A DNA stretch of 30,412 bases from Protostelium mycophagum (Eukaryota; Evosea; Variosea; Protosteliida; Protosteliaceae), in the NCBI GenBank assembly GCA_002081555.1, contig MZNV01002777.1, positions 1 through 30,412 on the forward strand. The letters are read 5' to 3'. A program made the translations under genes and the position numbers. The first letter of the stretch is position 1, and each line of letters starts with the position of its first letter. The notes beneath the pieces are model-generated. The model saw only the letters and a list, made by a program, of their open reading frames with translations, was not told where the DNA came from and ran no database searches. Shown here one piece after another: positions 1 through 9,005 of this stretch.

Positions 1-365
1 CAACTAGAGATGTGGCTTCCCATATGAGTCTGAGGATGACAGCGGAATTAACCACACCACTGCCTGAGGTTGGCAAGGAAAACACACCAGAGTTGTTGGG
101 ATGTCAACTGCAACGCAAAAATCTAGAGAATAAAAACAACATGGAATATAGAGTTTATTGTGTTTTCAATTGTCATAAGTCTGTCAAATACATACAAAAG
201 GTACAGATACAGATTGTATCAGAATATGTGTATACTTACACGAGATGGAATGGGAAAGGGATAACAAAAACAAAGAGAAAGATAACTCAAAGACGCGCCC
301 TGATTTAGGACGTTGCGCTTCAAGTGCTTTATTACCTGTAGCAAGTGATTAGATTGCATTAAGAG

Positions 366-612
366 CACTCAAAATCACTAGAAATCTCCACTACTCACAG
401 AATTTTGATGTTTACTCATTGGCAATTGTCTGCATCTCCTGCCATCAAAAGTGCCTGAATAAACCCGCACTTGAAGCGGCTTTCACTCCCCCCCCACACA
501 CACACACAGCCGTCTTTAAGTTTCTTCTTCTTTCTTGGATTCTTTTTCTGTCTTTAGATTTCCCCTAGGACCTTGCACTTGAACAGTGTAAGTCAATTTT
601 AATACCCACTTT
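366..612 (+). repeat. Dispersed repeat, left copy
   Basis: This stretch aligns in the same orientation with about 29960-30262 at the other end of the window. Shared blocks are a GCACTCAAAA start, an AAAGTGC..GAATAAA..CGCACTTGAAGCGGC block (about 452-481), a pyrimidine-rich TTTCTTCTTCTTTCTTGGATTC block (about 520-543), and TTTCCCCTAGGACCTTGCA (about 557-577). The blocks are separated by diverged spacers and short indels. No open reading frame or clear terminal structure is visible, so the class is unknown. A GCACTTGAAGCGGC core is perfectly shared. It is likely a copy of a moderately old dispersed family. Confidence 0.6.
488..508. repeat. C-tract followed by (CA)n microsatellite
   Basis: A run of eight C residues is followed by about six CA dinucleotides. 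It lies inside the left dispersed repeat at the point where the right copy reads CAAACCCCAACAGC, so it looks like a local expansion within the repeat. Confidence 0.8.
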
Positions 613-1184
613 ATCAGGCTGACTGATGCCATAACTGGCAGAGGATATCCCTTGTTAGAACCTGTTATATGGTCTAGGTGTTCTTTGTTAACAACAACAA
701 CAAAACATAATCCTAATTATTATAAGCAGCATATAAAGATCTAGCAGTGCATTAAAATATGATAGTATGTGCCAAGTTTTGTGCCAGCATTATGCTGATT
801 GCAAAGATAGAGGATTTGTCAGCTTTAAGGATCTTTTGTTGTCAACTTTACTGATCATTACACTTAGGATATGAGACTGAAAAACTATTTGATAAAGACA
901 AGAAAAACTACATAAAGAAGCAGACAACAGAAATAGGAATCATTTGGAAATATCAGATAGTTATTAGGAGTTTTTATGACACAATAACGCAAAATCAGTG
1001 CAACAATTCAAATTTTTGGCACATGATTAAGCCAAATTATTGCATCAAGTACATGTTGCATACTTTGCACTTTTACAGTTTTCCCAAGTTGTGCCACTCT
1101 GAAAGTTCAGATATATCCTCATCAGAGACAACACCCAGCAGGGCAACTTTTTGAATAACACCATCCACAATGCATTGTTTGAAG
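613..1184. other. AT-rich non-coding stretch, nothing recognised
   Basis: No reading frame with family resemblance, splice-linked exons or RNA-gene fold could be seen on either strand. A short CAA run lies near 690-705. The 3' part merges into the upstream region of the glutamine amidotransferase gene. Confidence 0.5.
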
Positions 1185-1219
1185 GTCACGTGATCTGAAG
1201 AGTTTTCGGATTTCGCGAA
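1185..1219 (+). promoter_or_regulatory. Candidate upstream elements of the amidotransferase gene
   Basis: GTCACGTGA (1185-1193) is an E-box-type palindrome 62 bp before the start codon. TTTCGCGAA (1211-1219) is an E2F-like element 36-44 bp before it. Elements of the TTTCGCG/TTTGGCG type recur at similar distances upstream of other genes in the window. A regulatory role is inference. Confidence 0.4.
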
Positions 1220-1254
1220 CACAGAACAATCGCACAACATCCGAAGAAGAAGCG

Positions 1255-2321
1255 ATGAGCGCACCATTTCGTTTGGGCATACTGAAGTGTGAGACTTTTG
1301 AGGAAGCTCTTTTGAATCGATTCGGCGATGTCGATGCCTTCTATCCCGCGCTTCTGCGCGCATCAGGTCACAATGTGGAGTCTAGAACGTTTGATTGTCA
1401 AAACAAGGAGTTTCCTACAGCTTCAGACTTCTCAGCTTTCGATGGGTTCCTCGTGACTGGATCGCCCTCTTCAGCAAACGATCAAGATGAGTGGATAGCT
1501 GGCCTTTATGGTTGTATTCGAGAGTTATACAGAGAGAAAAAGAAACTCGTCGGTGTCTGTTTTGGACATCAGGTATCATCGTCGTGGTTTATACATTTAA
1601 TCACGAATGATGGCGATAGGCCATATGCCGAGCTTTAGGAGGAACGGTTCAGAAGAAGGGTTGGAATTTATCACACAGCATTGCAAAGGTGCGGTCGCAA
1701 TGCCACCGCCGAGGGTGATGACCTGAGCAGGTGGACGAGGATTTTATAAAGAAATACAATTTCTCCAAGCCAGAAATTGGAGTTCTGTCGACACATCAAG
1801 ATCAGGTACTTTTCATGTGATCTAGATAAATAAAAAATGATGTACAAACAGGTTACCACCATCCCACCAAATTTCAAGACATGGTCGAGCAGTGAAAAAT
1901 GCAAGGTGATTCTATGTCCATGGAAATCTAAGAGTCATGTCATTTTGACATTTTTGACAGGTACATGGGACAGTGAGTGATGACAGTAGTGTATTTACGA
2001 TACAATCCCATCCTGAATGGAATCCAGAAGTGAGTTCTTCCAAGTATATCTGTGCTATGTTCGTGTCTATCCATTGATTATATATGACAATATAAATGAT
2101 TCACAAGATAGAAATAAATATTGAAAACAAATTTAATTCGAAATGACAGAAAATAAATAAAATAGGTATTGGAAGCTTTATTTTACGTAGACCCCCTCTC
2201 TGAAGAAGAAAGAGAAGAAGCAAAATCAAGACTTCACAACGAACCAAACGACTCCCAGTACATCGGCAGATGGATCATCGAAGAGTTTTTCGGCCAGAAG
2301 GAGAAGAACACACAGAAATGA
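1255..2321 (+). CDS. Class I glutamine amidotransferase-like protein (gamma-glutamyl peptidase type), 6 exons
   Basis: Exons 1255-1572, 1620-1688, 1731-1805, 1852-1905, 1961-2029 and 2166-2321 join with every intron in phase 0 and give 246 aa, the usual size for stand-alone GATase1 proteins. The nucleophile is seen in VCFGHQ (Cys102). Next come ALGGTVQKKGWN, the HQDQV motif typical of the family, and the His-Pro-Glu of QSHPEWNP (His189, Glu191), which completes the Cys-His-Glu triad. There is no synthetase domain, so this is not GMP synthase itself. The closest known types are plant gamma-glutamyl peptidases and fungal YLR126C-like proteins, which cleave gamma-glutamyl bonds. There is no signal peptide, so a cytosolic location is likely. 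Introns are 42 to 136 nt. The gene converges on the peroxiredoxin gene 286 bp downstream. Family call strong; substrate unknown. Confidence 0.9.
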
Positions 2322-2607
2322 AAGTGCCAAGACCTCTTTATTTATTCGTGCAATGGGGTTGCCCAGCTTTCGACTCTTTTTATGGCATCAGGTAACAACT
2401 AGTGATCAGATCAGTCCATGCTTTTATTTTGAGAATGGCGCATGTTCATTTTGTCCAGTCAAAGCGATTTGATTTCTTAAGCGAAGACCACAGTTGTGGC
2501 AAAGTAATGTGAACAAACATCACACGACTTGCTGCCTGCAGCTCTACTGCGAAGTGCATTTTGGTGCCATCCATAGAAATCACGCTTCGTGACGAAGTGA
2601 TGTAAAG

Positions 2608-3551
2608 TCAGATGTACGATGTCTTCCTCACCCCAGTTTGTCCGGGTTGCCAACCGATTGGACAGACCTCTCCATATTTGTCTGTGTGTTGGAATGCAGA
2701 GACAAGGCGGTGCACTTCATCGACACTTCTTCCCACCGGCAGATCGTTGATCGAAATGTGTCGAACGATTCCTTTGCAGAGTCATTACATCGTACGAACC
2801 GTATGATGACAGACGATCAATTTCAGAGGCTGTGACGTATTTTTGAAGCAGCCAGTCGGAGGATCAGATGAAAGACTTACCCTTCTCAGAGATGATGAAA
2901 AGGCCACGAAGAGAGACACCAGCGTCCTCTCCATCTTCTAAAAGTACACCGTACTTCTTGGAGATCTCCTTCGTGATGTCTGACAATAAAGGAATGTTCA
3001 TCTCTCCCAGTCCTCCTCTCTTGCGGTCGGTATTAACCCAGGCTAAATGAGAGAACTAATTTCTCGTATTAGAAATTTGTGTACACGATGAAGACGATCG
3101 ACTTTTCTGATGTGACGTGGGTGATTATTAAGGATGATTATTACCTTGGAGTCAACAGACATAGCGAGGATCTCGCAGTTCTGCTCTCTGAACTCATGTG
3201 CTCTCTCAGAGAAAGCGACGATCTCTGTGGGGCAGACAAAAGTGAAATCAGAGGGATAGAAGAAGAGGACAACATATTTTCCTACGAAATTAAATCAAGG
3301 ATGGTAACAAGGTCGATATACAGACTAAAGTAATAAAGATCAAGAAAATGACGAGCACCTCTGTAGTCTGCCAATGAAACAGTGGCAAACTTTCCATTGA
3401 CAACGGCTTCGGCTGTGAAATTAGGTGCTTGCTTCTGCACTTGGGCTCCCAACTGCTGAGAAGCACATCCCAATACAAGGGCGGCTGTTAAGTTCAATAA
3501 TGGTGAATCTGTTTGATTCTAGTCACCTAAGATAAGGAGATGCCTGATCAT
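2608..3551 (-). CDS. Secretory-pathway typical 2-Cys peroxiredoxin, 5 exons
   Basis: Exons 3527-3551, 3359-3484, 3145-3281, 2881-3055 and 2608-2771 encode 208 aa. The first 22 or so residues ([19 protein letters not shown]) form a signal peptide whose hydrophobic core spans a phase-1 intron, so the 25-nt first exon is well supported. The peroxidatic cysteine is in FVCPTE (Cys67) and the resolving cysteine in GEVCPIGW (Cys191). The GGLG motif, FSHLAWVNT and [12 protein letters not shown] are all present. Typical 2-Cys enzymes reduce peroxides through an intersubunit disulfide and are recycled by thioredoxin. The signal peptide suggests the ER or extracellular space, as in Prx4. The simplest C-terminus ([10 protein letters not shown]) is short and lacks the Tyr-Phe helix that makes eukaryotic enzymes prone to over-oxidation. 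A GTGAGG at the end of the last exon could be a donor to a further exon, but no convincing one was found. Confidence 0.92.
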
Positions 3552-3831
3552 CGTGATAGTGTTTCGGATGTTTTGGTGATGACTGTCACAAAAAATCAAA
3601 TCACATACAGATCAGCATTATGACATGACCAATCCAAAAGAAGCGAACAACTTGTGGTTGAGATCTAACCAATTATAAGATTGATTGTTGTGGTGTGGGC
3701 CATTATTGGATGGAAACCGTGCGAAAGCCCTCATGGAAGAGAACACAAAGCTGTTATAACAGCACAGTCTCATTTATAAGTCACACTCAGTGCACTCGTA
3801 CAACTAGACACACTACCGCTACGTATCAGAA
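3552..3831. promoter_or_regulatory. Divergent intergenic region between peroxiredoxin and USP-like genes
   Basis: This 280-bp gap separates two head-to-head start codons, so it should hold both promoters. No E2F-like or CACGTG element of the kind seen upstream of other genes here was found in it. Confidence 0.4.
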
Positions 3832-5395
3832 ATGTTTGGAACAATCAAGAACCTGCTCACTATGGAGACCTCCTCCTCTGGTCCTTTCAATTTTTCTTGC
3901 ACCAACCAAACAAAGACGATCACTAAAGCGACATCTGTAGAGGAGAAGGAAGTCCCCGAACAGCGCTCGATATATTATGGAGAGGTGCAGATGAATATCT
4001 AAGATTTTGTTGCCCTATTGTGATGTACAGAAACGTCTGTCTGGCAGAGCCAAATCCAACACTGCCACCGAAGGCCTCTGTACTTGATAATGCAGATGAA
4101 CATCTTCTGATCCTGTCCAGACCGAGAAATCAGGATTCAGCTCTCCGATGGGAACGAGCTACAGACAATTTCACGAGACGGATGTTTCTGATGCTTCTTC
4201 CGTGCCGGAGGCAGAGAGACTCTTAAAGAAGCAGTGCAATAAGATTCTGATGGCGAGTTGTTCATCGACCACTGATCTAGACGATCAATGTGCCATGGCG
4301 AAAAGAAACATCAAGGTGAAACAATACAACCTACACCAACATTAACAAGAAATCACTTATAATAAGCAGGTAAATTGCCTCTTCAAAGGCCACAATTTCA
4401 GAGAAGTGAACGGTCCTGGCGCCTTCATGAATTCCTCCAGCAGGTCCAATCTATACAGAAACCAAGCCAATGAGGAGACAAAGAATGCGATGATCAGGGC
4501 GAGAAAATCGACGCTGAGAAGTTCGGCGTCTGAGATGATAGAGCCCGCACGTTCTTCTGATGGACAGGAGGTAATCTTTTTATATTAAATATTTATTACT
4601 TGTTCTTCAGGTTTTTCTTTGTGTTAAAATAATATTATCTTAAAATCGACAGCTAATGACACCATTTCTCCTCAACGCAAAGTCGGCTGGAGATATGGAC
4701 AAGTTCTTTGTGTCCAGCAGCTCCTTTGTGTGCTTGAGCAGAACTGTCCTCGTCGTTCTGGACGGAAGTAAGGATTGCGATAGAGCTCTTAAGGTATTAG
4801 ATGAATCTTTAAAACATTTAGCTGCCCAAGTGCCACAGCGGTCTTCGAAACATTCTCATGAGTGTTTTATTTAATACCTAAAAAATCAATGTGTCTTTGT
4901 CACTTGCGTCAGTAAACTCACATCTGACAGGTCGCTTCTACACTCGTTTTGGACGGAAAAAAGGATAATTTGGTGATAATGGTTCCGTGGAACAGCCGCG
5001 TGCCCGGCCAGATCATGTCTACAACGTGGACAACTCCCACTGTTTCGGGGAAGAAATCAAGACTACTTCTCAAACAGAAATTATGGGAAGCGTCCTGCAA
5101 CATCGCCAGACGCTACGAGAAATACATCAAAGAGTTTTTCCCTGAGGTGAAGTTATTCTATTTGAATCTCTAATTTTAGACTGAACAGTTGTAGATGGAT
5201 TACACCCTCCTCGTCCCTGACTCAGAAGGACACACCGGGAAATCGATCACAACAGTGTCCTCTAAATATGTAGCCGACTGGATCATCATACCAAGAGTCA
5301 CAGAGAAGTCAAGAGGAGCACAAGGTCTGTGCAGCCAAAAGCTTCAAAAGTACGTGCAAGAGCACTCTGGAAGATCACAAGTCGTCATTGCATAA
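3832..5395 (+). CDS. Ser-rich protein with C-terminal universal-stress-protein-like domain, 7 exons
   Basis: The model uses exons 3832-3984, 4050-4079, 4121-4315, 4370-4570, 4653-4793, 4931-5146 and 5195-5395, giving 378 aa. All junctions are phase 0. The first about 220 residues are polar, rich in Ser, Thr, Asn and Arg, with no recognised domain, and are probably disordered. From about residue 223 the pattern fits a UspA alpha/beta domain: strand RTVLVVLDGSKDCDRALK, strand DNLVIMVPW, a helix with IARRYEKYIKEF, strand YTLLVPD, ADWIIIPR, then a Gly-Ala-rich loop and helix (SRGAQGLCSQKLQKYV) ending in the strand SQVVIA. The usual ATP-binding G-2x-G-9x-G-(S/T) signature is not clear, so nucleotide binding is doubtful. 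The small second exon is the least certain part. The gene is divergent from the peroxiredoxin gene and convergent with the next gene. Confidence 0.75.
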
Positions 5396-5584
5396 AAAAT
5401 ATTTTCATGGAGAATTCTTTTCATTCCTCTTCACCGAGTGTTCATCTAAGAGGCCTCGGTGCACTGAAATTGTAAAGTCAAAGATATAAGATGAGAGGTG
5501 TTTATTCAAAGAGCATGCGTCTAGAAGCGGTGGGACTGGCACCAGGCGGTTCTGGCTGCAGTGGTGCTCCCAAACAATCCAAAT

Positions 5585-6502
5585 CTAAAGAGGTGAGATT
5601 ATACTTGCATAGAATACAAACTTGTTGCCCTCAGCCGCAATTGCTGCCACGGTAGTCAAGGTGTTAAAAGTGGCGATCTGTACAGAACGGAGGGATTCGC
5701 TGGGCTGCGCCAGCAACAAGACTCCATTGGTAAAGGCTGCGGCTCTCGCAGCTACAATGGCATCTACGACGACTGGGGTGGATGCTACAATAAGGGGGTT
5801 GGCCAAAGCTCCAGTGGGGTCGTATCTGTAACCAACACCAGCATTTGCGGGCCCTGCAACATTGTTGAGGATATCGTTGACACGGTTGTAGTCTTCCTGC
5901 AAAACACTCAGATCCACCGCAAATGGATGTACCGACCAAGCCAGAAGCTGAAGTATTGTACACAATGATGCCAAGGTCGAAATTGATATGAGCGTTGATG
6001 CCCTGAATGAGGTTCTCTAAGACAGAAGATCTGCCGCTGTCAGCGTATGTGAAGGCCTCTTTCCAAGCTCCTGTCGACACAGACCCAGTGTTGTAAAAGG
6101 AATCGTAAGCGTTCAGGTATCTTCTGGCAAAGATCAAGATGAAGTCAATCTGTCACGTGTCAGAATGTCATGTTGACGCCAAAACGTACGAGGCTGTTCC
6201 CATCGTTGAAGTATCCATTCTCAATGGCCACGATAGATTGATTGGTTATGTTGAGGTAGAGAAGAGCGAAGGGTGCATTGGGGCTGCATGCGCTGTCCAA
6301 GACCGACCATCTGCTGACCATCTGCTTTTGTGAATACTTTCAATATTTTGCATCTCTTCACCTCATCAACCAGATCGTATCCCTTGTCAAGCTGAGACTG
6401 AGACACGGGCAAGGGATTGGGAGAAGGGCCCACAGGTACATACAGAGCTCCAGCGAAGGCAACGAGACCTAAGAAGAAAGCAATAATGGTGAAGGTATTC
6501 AT
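5585..6502 (-). CDS. Secreted DUF5995-like protein, 4 exons
   Basis: Exons 6362-6502, 6190-6321, 5964-6149 and 5585-5896 give about 256 aa. Residues 1-19 (MNTFTIIAFFLGLVAFAGA) are a signal peptide. The body carries the DUF5995 hallmarks: a APFALLYLNIT strand, the helix ending in GINAHINFDL (about 141-150), and DYNRVNDIL after the third intron. The function of DUF5995 is unknown. The first two introns are exactly 40 nt and phase 0. The third is uncertain: a 67-nt intron (5897-5963) is simplest, but a donor farther in would keep about 14 more residues. The C-terminus is also uncertain. The direct stop gives YASIISPL, while splicing near 5588-5620 would extend it. Call rests on motif memory of the family. 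Confidence 0.72.
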
Positions 6503-6527
6503 GTTGTTTGTTGTGCAACTCAAGGTG

Positions 6528-6579
6528 TATTTAAAAGTGAGGAAGACGCCTGGCTTATCTTATGACCAAACATTTGGTC
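6528..6579 (-). promoter_or_regulatory. TATA-like box and palindrome upstream of the DUF5995-like gene
   Basis: On the minus strand TTTTAAATA (6528-6536) lies about 26-34 bp before the start codon and resembles a TATA box. GACCAAACATTTGGTC (6564-6579) is an inverted repeat with 7-bp arms and a 2-bp centre, 62-77 bp upstream. A similar GACCAAACATTT half occurs at about 6690. Function is inferred from position only. Confidence 0.35.
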
Positions 6580-7637
6580 GAGAAAGAGAATCCATTCTGA
6601 AATACGTCGACAAAGACATGTTTTTAAACAGTCGACAAATGTTATATGCAATTAATTGGGCTACAGTCATTATTTTGGCATTCCCAAAGACCAAACATTT
6701 CGACTTTCAAAATTGGCCCAACCGCGTCAGCTTCAAAAGTGTAGGATTTCATGTACACGAAGCAGGTTGAAATTTCGCACTTTGACCAATTTCTGGATAA
6801 AGAAATTGAATCTTTCCACAGACAGGCTAATCTATATTTCGCAGCACGGAGCCCCACCAAATACCAGATGATCATTCTTTCTTCTTAAACCAGGCTTGTC
6901 TGGACGAAAAAAGGTTGCGGTAGCACCACAAACACAAGACAACACACGGCACAAGTGACTATAGTCACAATCTGTGCAAAAGTGACGTTCTTGTGCTACT
7001 CTTTGATACGATAATAGATGTCTGTACAAACTTAATAAAATGGAGACATTGTGACTTGGACATTTTCGACCAGAGCCCTCGTGTGTTGGGGGTTCTGCAC
7101 CGTTGAGTAAATTGATGGGAAGACTCCTACGGTAAAATCACACGTGGATAACCGTAACGTAATGATCAATTACCGAATTTCAAAGGAAAAGACGAGCAGA
7201 ATGAATGGAGTTGTGTGGAGAGCTACTGACAAAGAGGACAACCAAGAGTTCATTATCAACTGAGCGAGCACGCGCAGACGTAACATTATCACCTCTATAA
7301 AGGCTTTAGTTCAAGAGGAGTACCATTAGCAACAACCTGATAGAAGTCTGAAGCTTAAGTGCCAAGTGATCAGTAGAACCTTCATCTGGCTGTGTCTCTG
7401 TTTTACGTTTCCATCTCAGCAACATACACGATACGCACGAAAAGAACGAACAGCAGTACAAGCCTTAATAGGATCGATAGAGTACTCATTTCACCACACC
7501 GCAGAACTGCAAAGACAACAACTCCTTAATGACAACAGCATACCTACAACAAAAAGACAAACAGATGTCCCACTGAATAAATCCTAAACGTAACATGGTT
7601 TTCCTGGAAGTGGTTTTCGAGAATCATCAATCAAAGT
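6580..7637. other. About 1.1 kb without a recognisable gene
   Basis: Both strands hold only short reading frames without family resemblance or convincing splice partners. A TATA-like CTATAAAGG lies at about 7295-7303 on the plus strand, but the frame after it lacks a nearby ATG. This could be a non-coding or fast-evolving transcript unit, or plain spacer. It is the largest gap between genes inside the island. Confidence 0.4.
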
Positions 7638-8098
7638 TTATTTTTCTGTGCCCATTTCCAGCACAGCATCGTAAATCGCCCATACGACAGCTGGGACACC
7701 CAAAAGAGTAGCACCAACCATCGCCGATATGGAGGTAACGGACAGATAGTAACCTGTGCTGTGAAGAAATCCAAGGTATCTGACACCATCATTTGAATAA
7801 TGATCATTGATCGGTCTCAAAAATGAGAATAATAGATTCACCTTTTAGGATTGGTTGGTGGATTTAGAGCCAAAGATAATCCTAATACAGCACCTAAGAT
7901 AGTTCCCACTTCGACAGCTTTGATTATAATGGGTGATAATGTGGAAGTCTCCAAAAGAAGGAGATAGGTTGTGACCATACAGAGGAAAATACATCCTATC
8001 AAAAAGAGTTGGAGTGGCCATTCGTCTGATTGCGTAATAGGAAGATGAAGGGATCCATTATCCTTTCTCATCGTTTCGTTTGCGTGTGTTCTCCTCAT
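7638..8098 (-). CDS. Small membrane protein with three predicted TM segments, 2 exons
   Basis: Exons 7842-8098 and 7638-7779 join across a 62-nt intron (phase 2, restoring an Arg codon) to give 132 aa. The N-terminal about 26 residues are polar. Hydrophobic segments follow at about 30-50 (LQLFLIGCIFLCMVTTYLLLL), 55-78 (IIIKAVEVGTILGAVLGLSLAL) and 94-125 (a Ser/Ala/Gly-rich span ending VPAVVWAIYDAVL). The protein ends EMGTEK. I do not recognise the family. The Gly-rich second and third helices could pack tightly in a membrane. The start codon is preceded by a perfect ATTTCGCGAAAT palindrome 55-66 bp upstream. Confidence 0.7.
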
Positions 8099-8152
8099 TT
8101 AATACGTCGTGATCTGGTCCCTCTCTGTTTGTCGCTCGGTTGTAGACAAGAG

Positions 8153-8164
8153 ATTTCGCGAAAT
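8153..8164. promoter_or_regulatory. ATTTCGCGAAAT palindrome upstream of the three-TM gene
   Basis: A perfect 12-bp palindrome with the TTTCGCG core found upstream of several genes here lies 55-66 bp before the minus-strand start codon at 8098. It is likely a transcription-factor site; this is inference. Confidence 0.4.
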
Positions 8165-8350
8165 ATCAAACGAAGAAATGTCGAAGGTATAATTGAGCTT
8201 TATTCCCAGCAGCAGTCCATATAATTCCAAAATAATTCTTGTGACCAGAGAAAGGCGCAGTATGTTTGTTCAAGCTTTATATGGAGAAATCCCCAGTTCA
8301 GCTGATTGTCTAAAAATGGAGGATCAGTTCAAAAGGCTTTAATTAAGATA

Positions 8351-8370
8351 TAATCTTGATTTCAAGATTA
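8351..8370. repeat. 20-bp inverted repeat
   Basis: TAATCTTGA and TCAAGATTA are perfect 9-bp arms separated by TT. It sits in the 393-bp gap between the tubulin cofactor A stop codon and the start of the three-TM gene. It could form a hairpin or be a dyad-symmetric binding site. The rest of this gap (8099-8491) shows no gene. Confidence 0.6.
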
Positions 8371-8491
8371 AGAATCAACCGACACCCTCGAACCCACAAC
8401 AAGAGGACAGAATACTAATATCATGCAGTATACCATATATACTGTATTTGCATCCTTGTTTTTCACCATCATTGTCCATCGACAAATGGCT

Positions 8492-8895
8492 TTATAGTAG
8501 TTGCTTAGCAGTAGTGAAGTCCTCTGAAGACACGAGATCTGGGTGCTTTGATTCAATCATACCCTAAAGAGTCAGATCCATGCAAGGACGTCACACTCAC
8601 CAAAAATGAAGAGAGATCTTCCTGTCCCTCTGTAAGACGAGTCTTCATGTTGGCCACCACGGCAACAGATTCCTCGAGAAACTCATTCTGCTTCTTTAAA
8701 TCGTATGAATCAGCGCCACTCGCTTTCATATTGTCTATCTTGGCGCGTTGCTGGTCTACTTCTGTTTGGTATGAAGAAACATCCTTCTGGAGTCTGCTGT
8801 GAATCAATATCATGATTCACAATATCAAATTACCTCTTAACGACTCCAGTCTTAATTTTAAGTTTCTTCTGTGCCTCTGTTGCTGCTGATGACAT
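8492..8895 (-). CDS. TBCA: Tubulin-specific chaperone A (tubulin cofactor A), 3 exons
   Basis: Exons 8834-8895, 8601-8793 and 8492-8563 give exactly 108 aa, the usual size of TBCA. The start MSSAATEAQKKLKIKTGVVKRL followed by a KDVSSYQTEV stretch, then NEFLEESVAVVANMKTRL and the C-terminal DLVSSEDFTTAKQLL, match the three-helix bundle of the family. TBCA binds beta-tubulin released from the CCT chaperonin and hands it on for alpha/beta dimer assembly in the cytosol. Introns are 40 and 37 nt. Reading through the last intron would give a different short tail, but the GTGAGT donor and the recovered coding C-terminus favour splicing. The start codon is 110 bp from that of the divergent microtubule-protein gene. 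Confidence 0.9.
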
Positions 8896-9005
8896 TGTTG
8901 TTTCTGTGGATTATATTTGTTTCGCGGTGATCTTTCTTTGGCGGGAAAATCCTTGAATCGAATTCAAATAAAACAACAACCGTTTGAAAGAGGATCACAG
9001 AATAG
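8896..9005. promoter_or_regulatory. 110-bp bidirectional promoter with E2F-like sites
   Basis: This is the whole spacer between the TBCA start (minus) and the NuSAP-like start (plus). It holds TTTCGCGG (8920-8927) and TTTGGCGGGAA (8937-8947), the latter a close match to the E2F/DP consensus. One pair of sites is placed to serve both transcripts. Co-regulation of two microtubule genes is inference. Confidence 0.5.

Noticed and set aside
1073-1363. A 96-aa minus-strand frame
   Set aside because: It overlaps the first exon and promoter of the amidotransferase gene in antisense and has no family resemblance.
3282-3497. A separate short protein starting at a TTG and containing the peroxiredoxin N-terminus
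   Set aside because: Splicing a 25-nt exon at 3527-3551 gives an ATG start and a complete signal peptide. The TTG start lies inside the first intron.
5948-5963. A 16-nt intron in the DUF5995-like gene, which would preserve frame into HPFAVDLSVLQ
   Set aside because: Other introns in the window are at least 34-37 nt, so 16 nt is below the likely splicing minimum. A 67-nt or about 40-nt intron fits better, though the point is left open.
6832-7029. A Cys-rich 65-aa minus-strand frame
   Set aside because: It has no signal peptide, splice partners or family pattern and lies in a gap with no other coding signs.
7366-7587. A 73-aa plus-strand frame with a hydrophobic start, after a TATA-like box
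   Set aside because: The only start is GTG, the composition after the hydrophobic run is nondescript, and no exon partners are seen.
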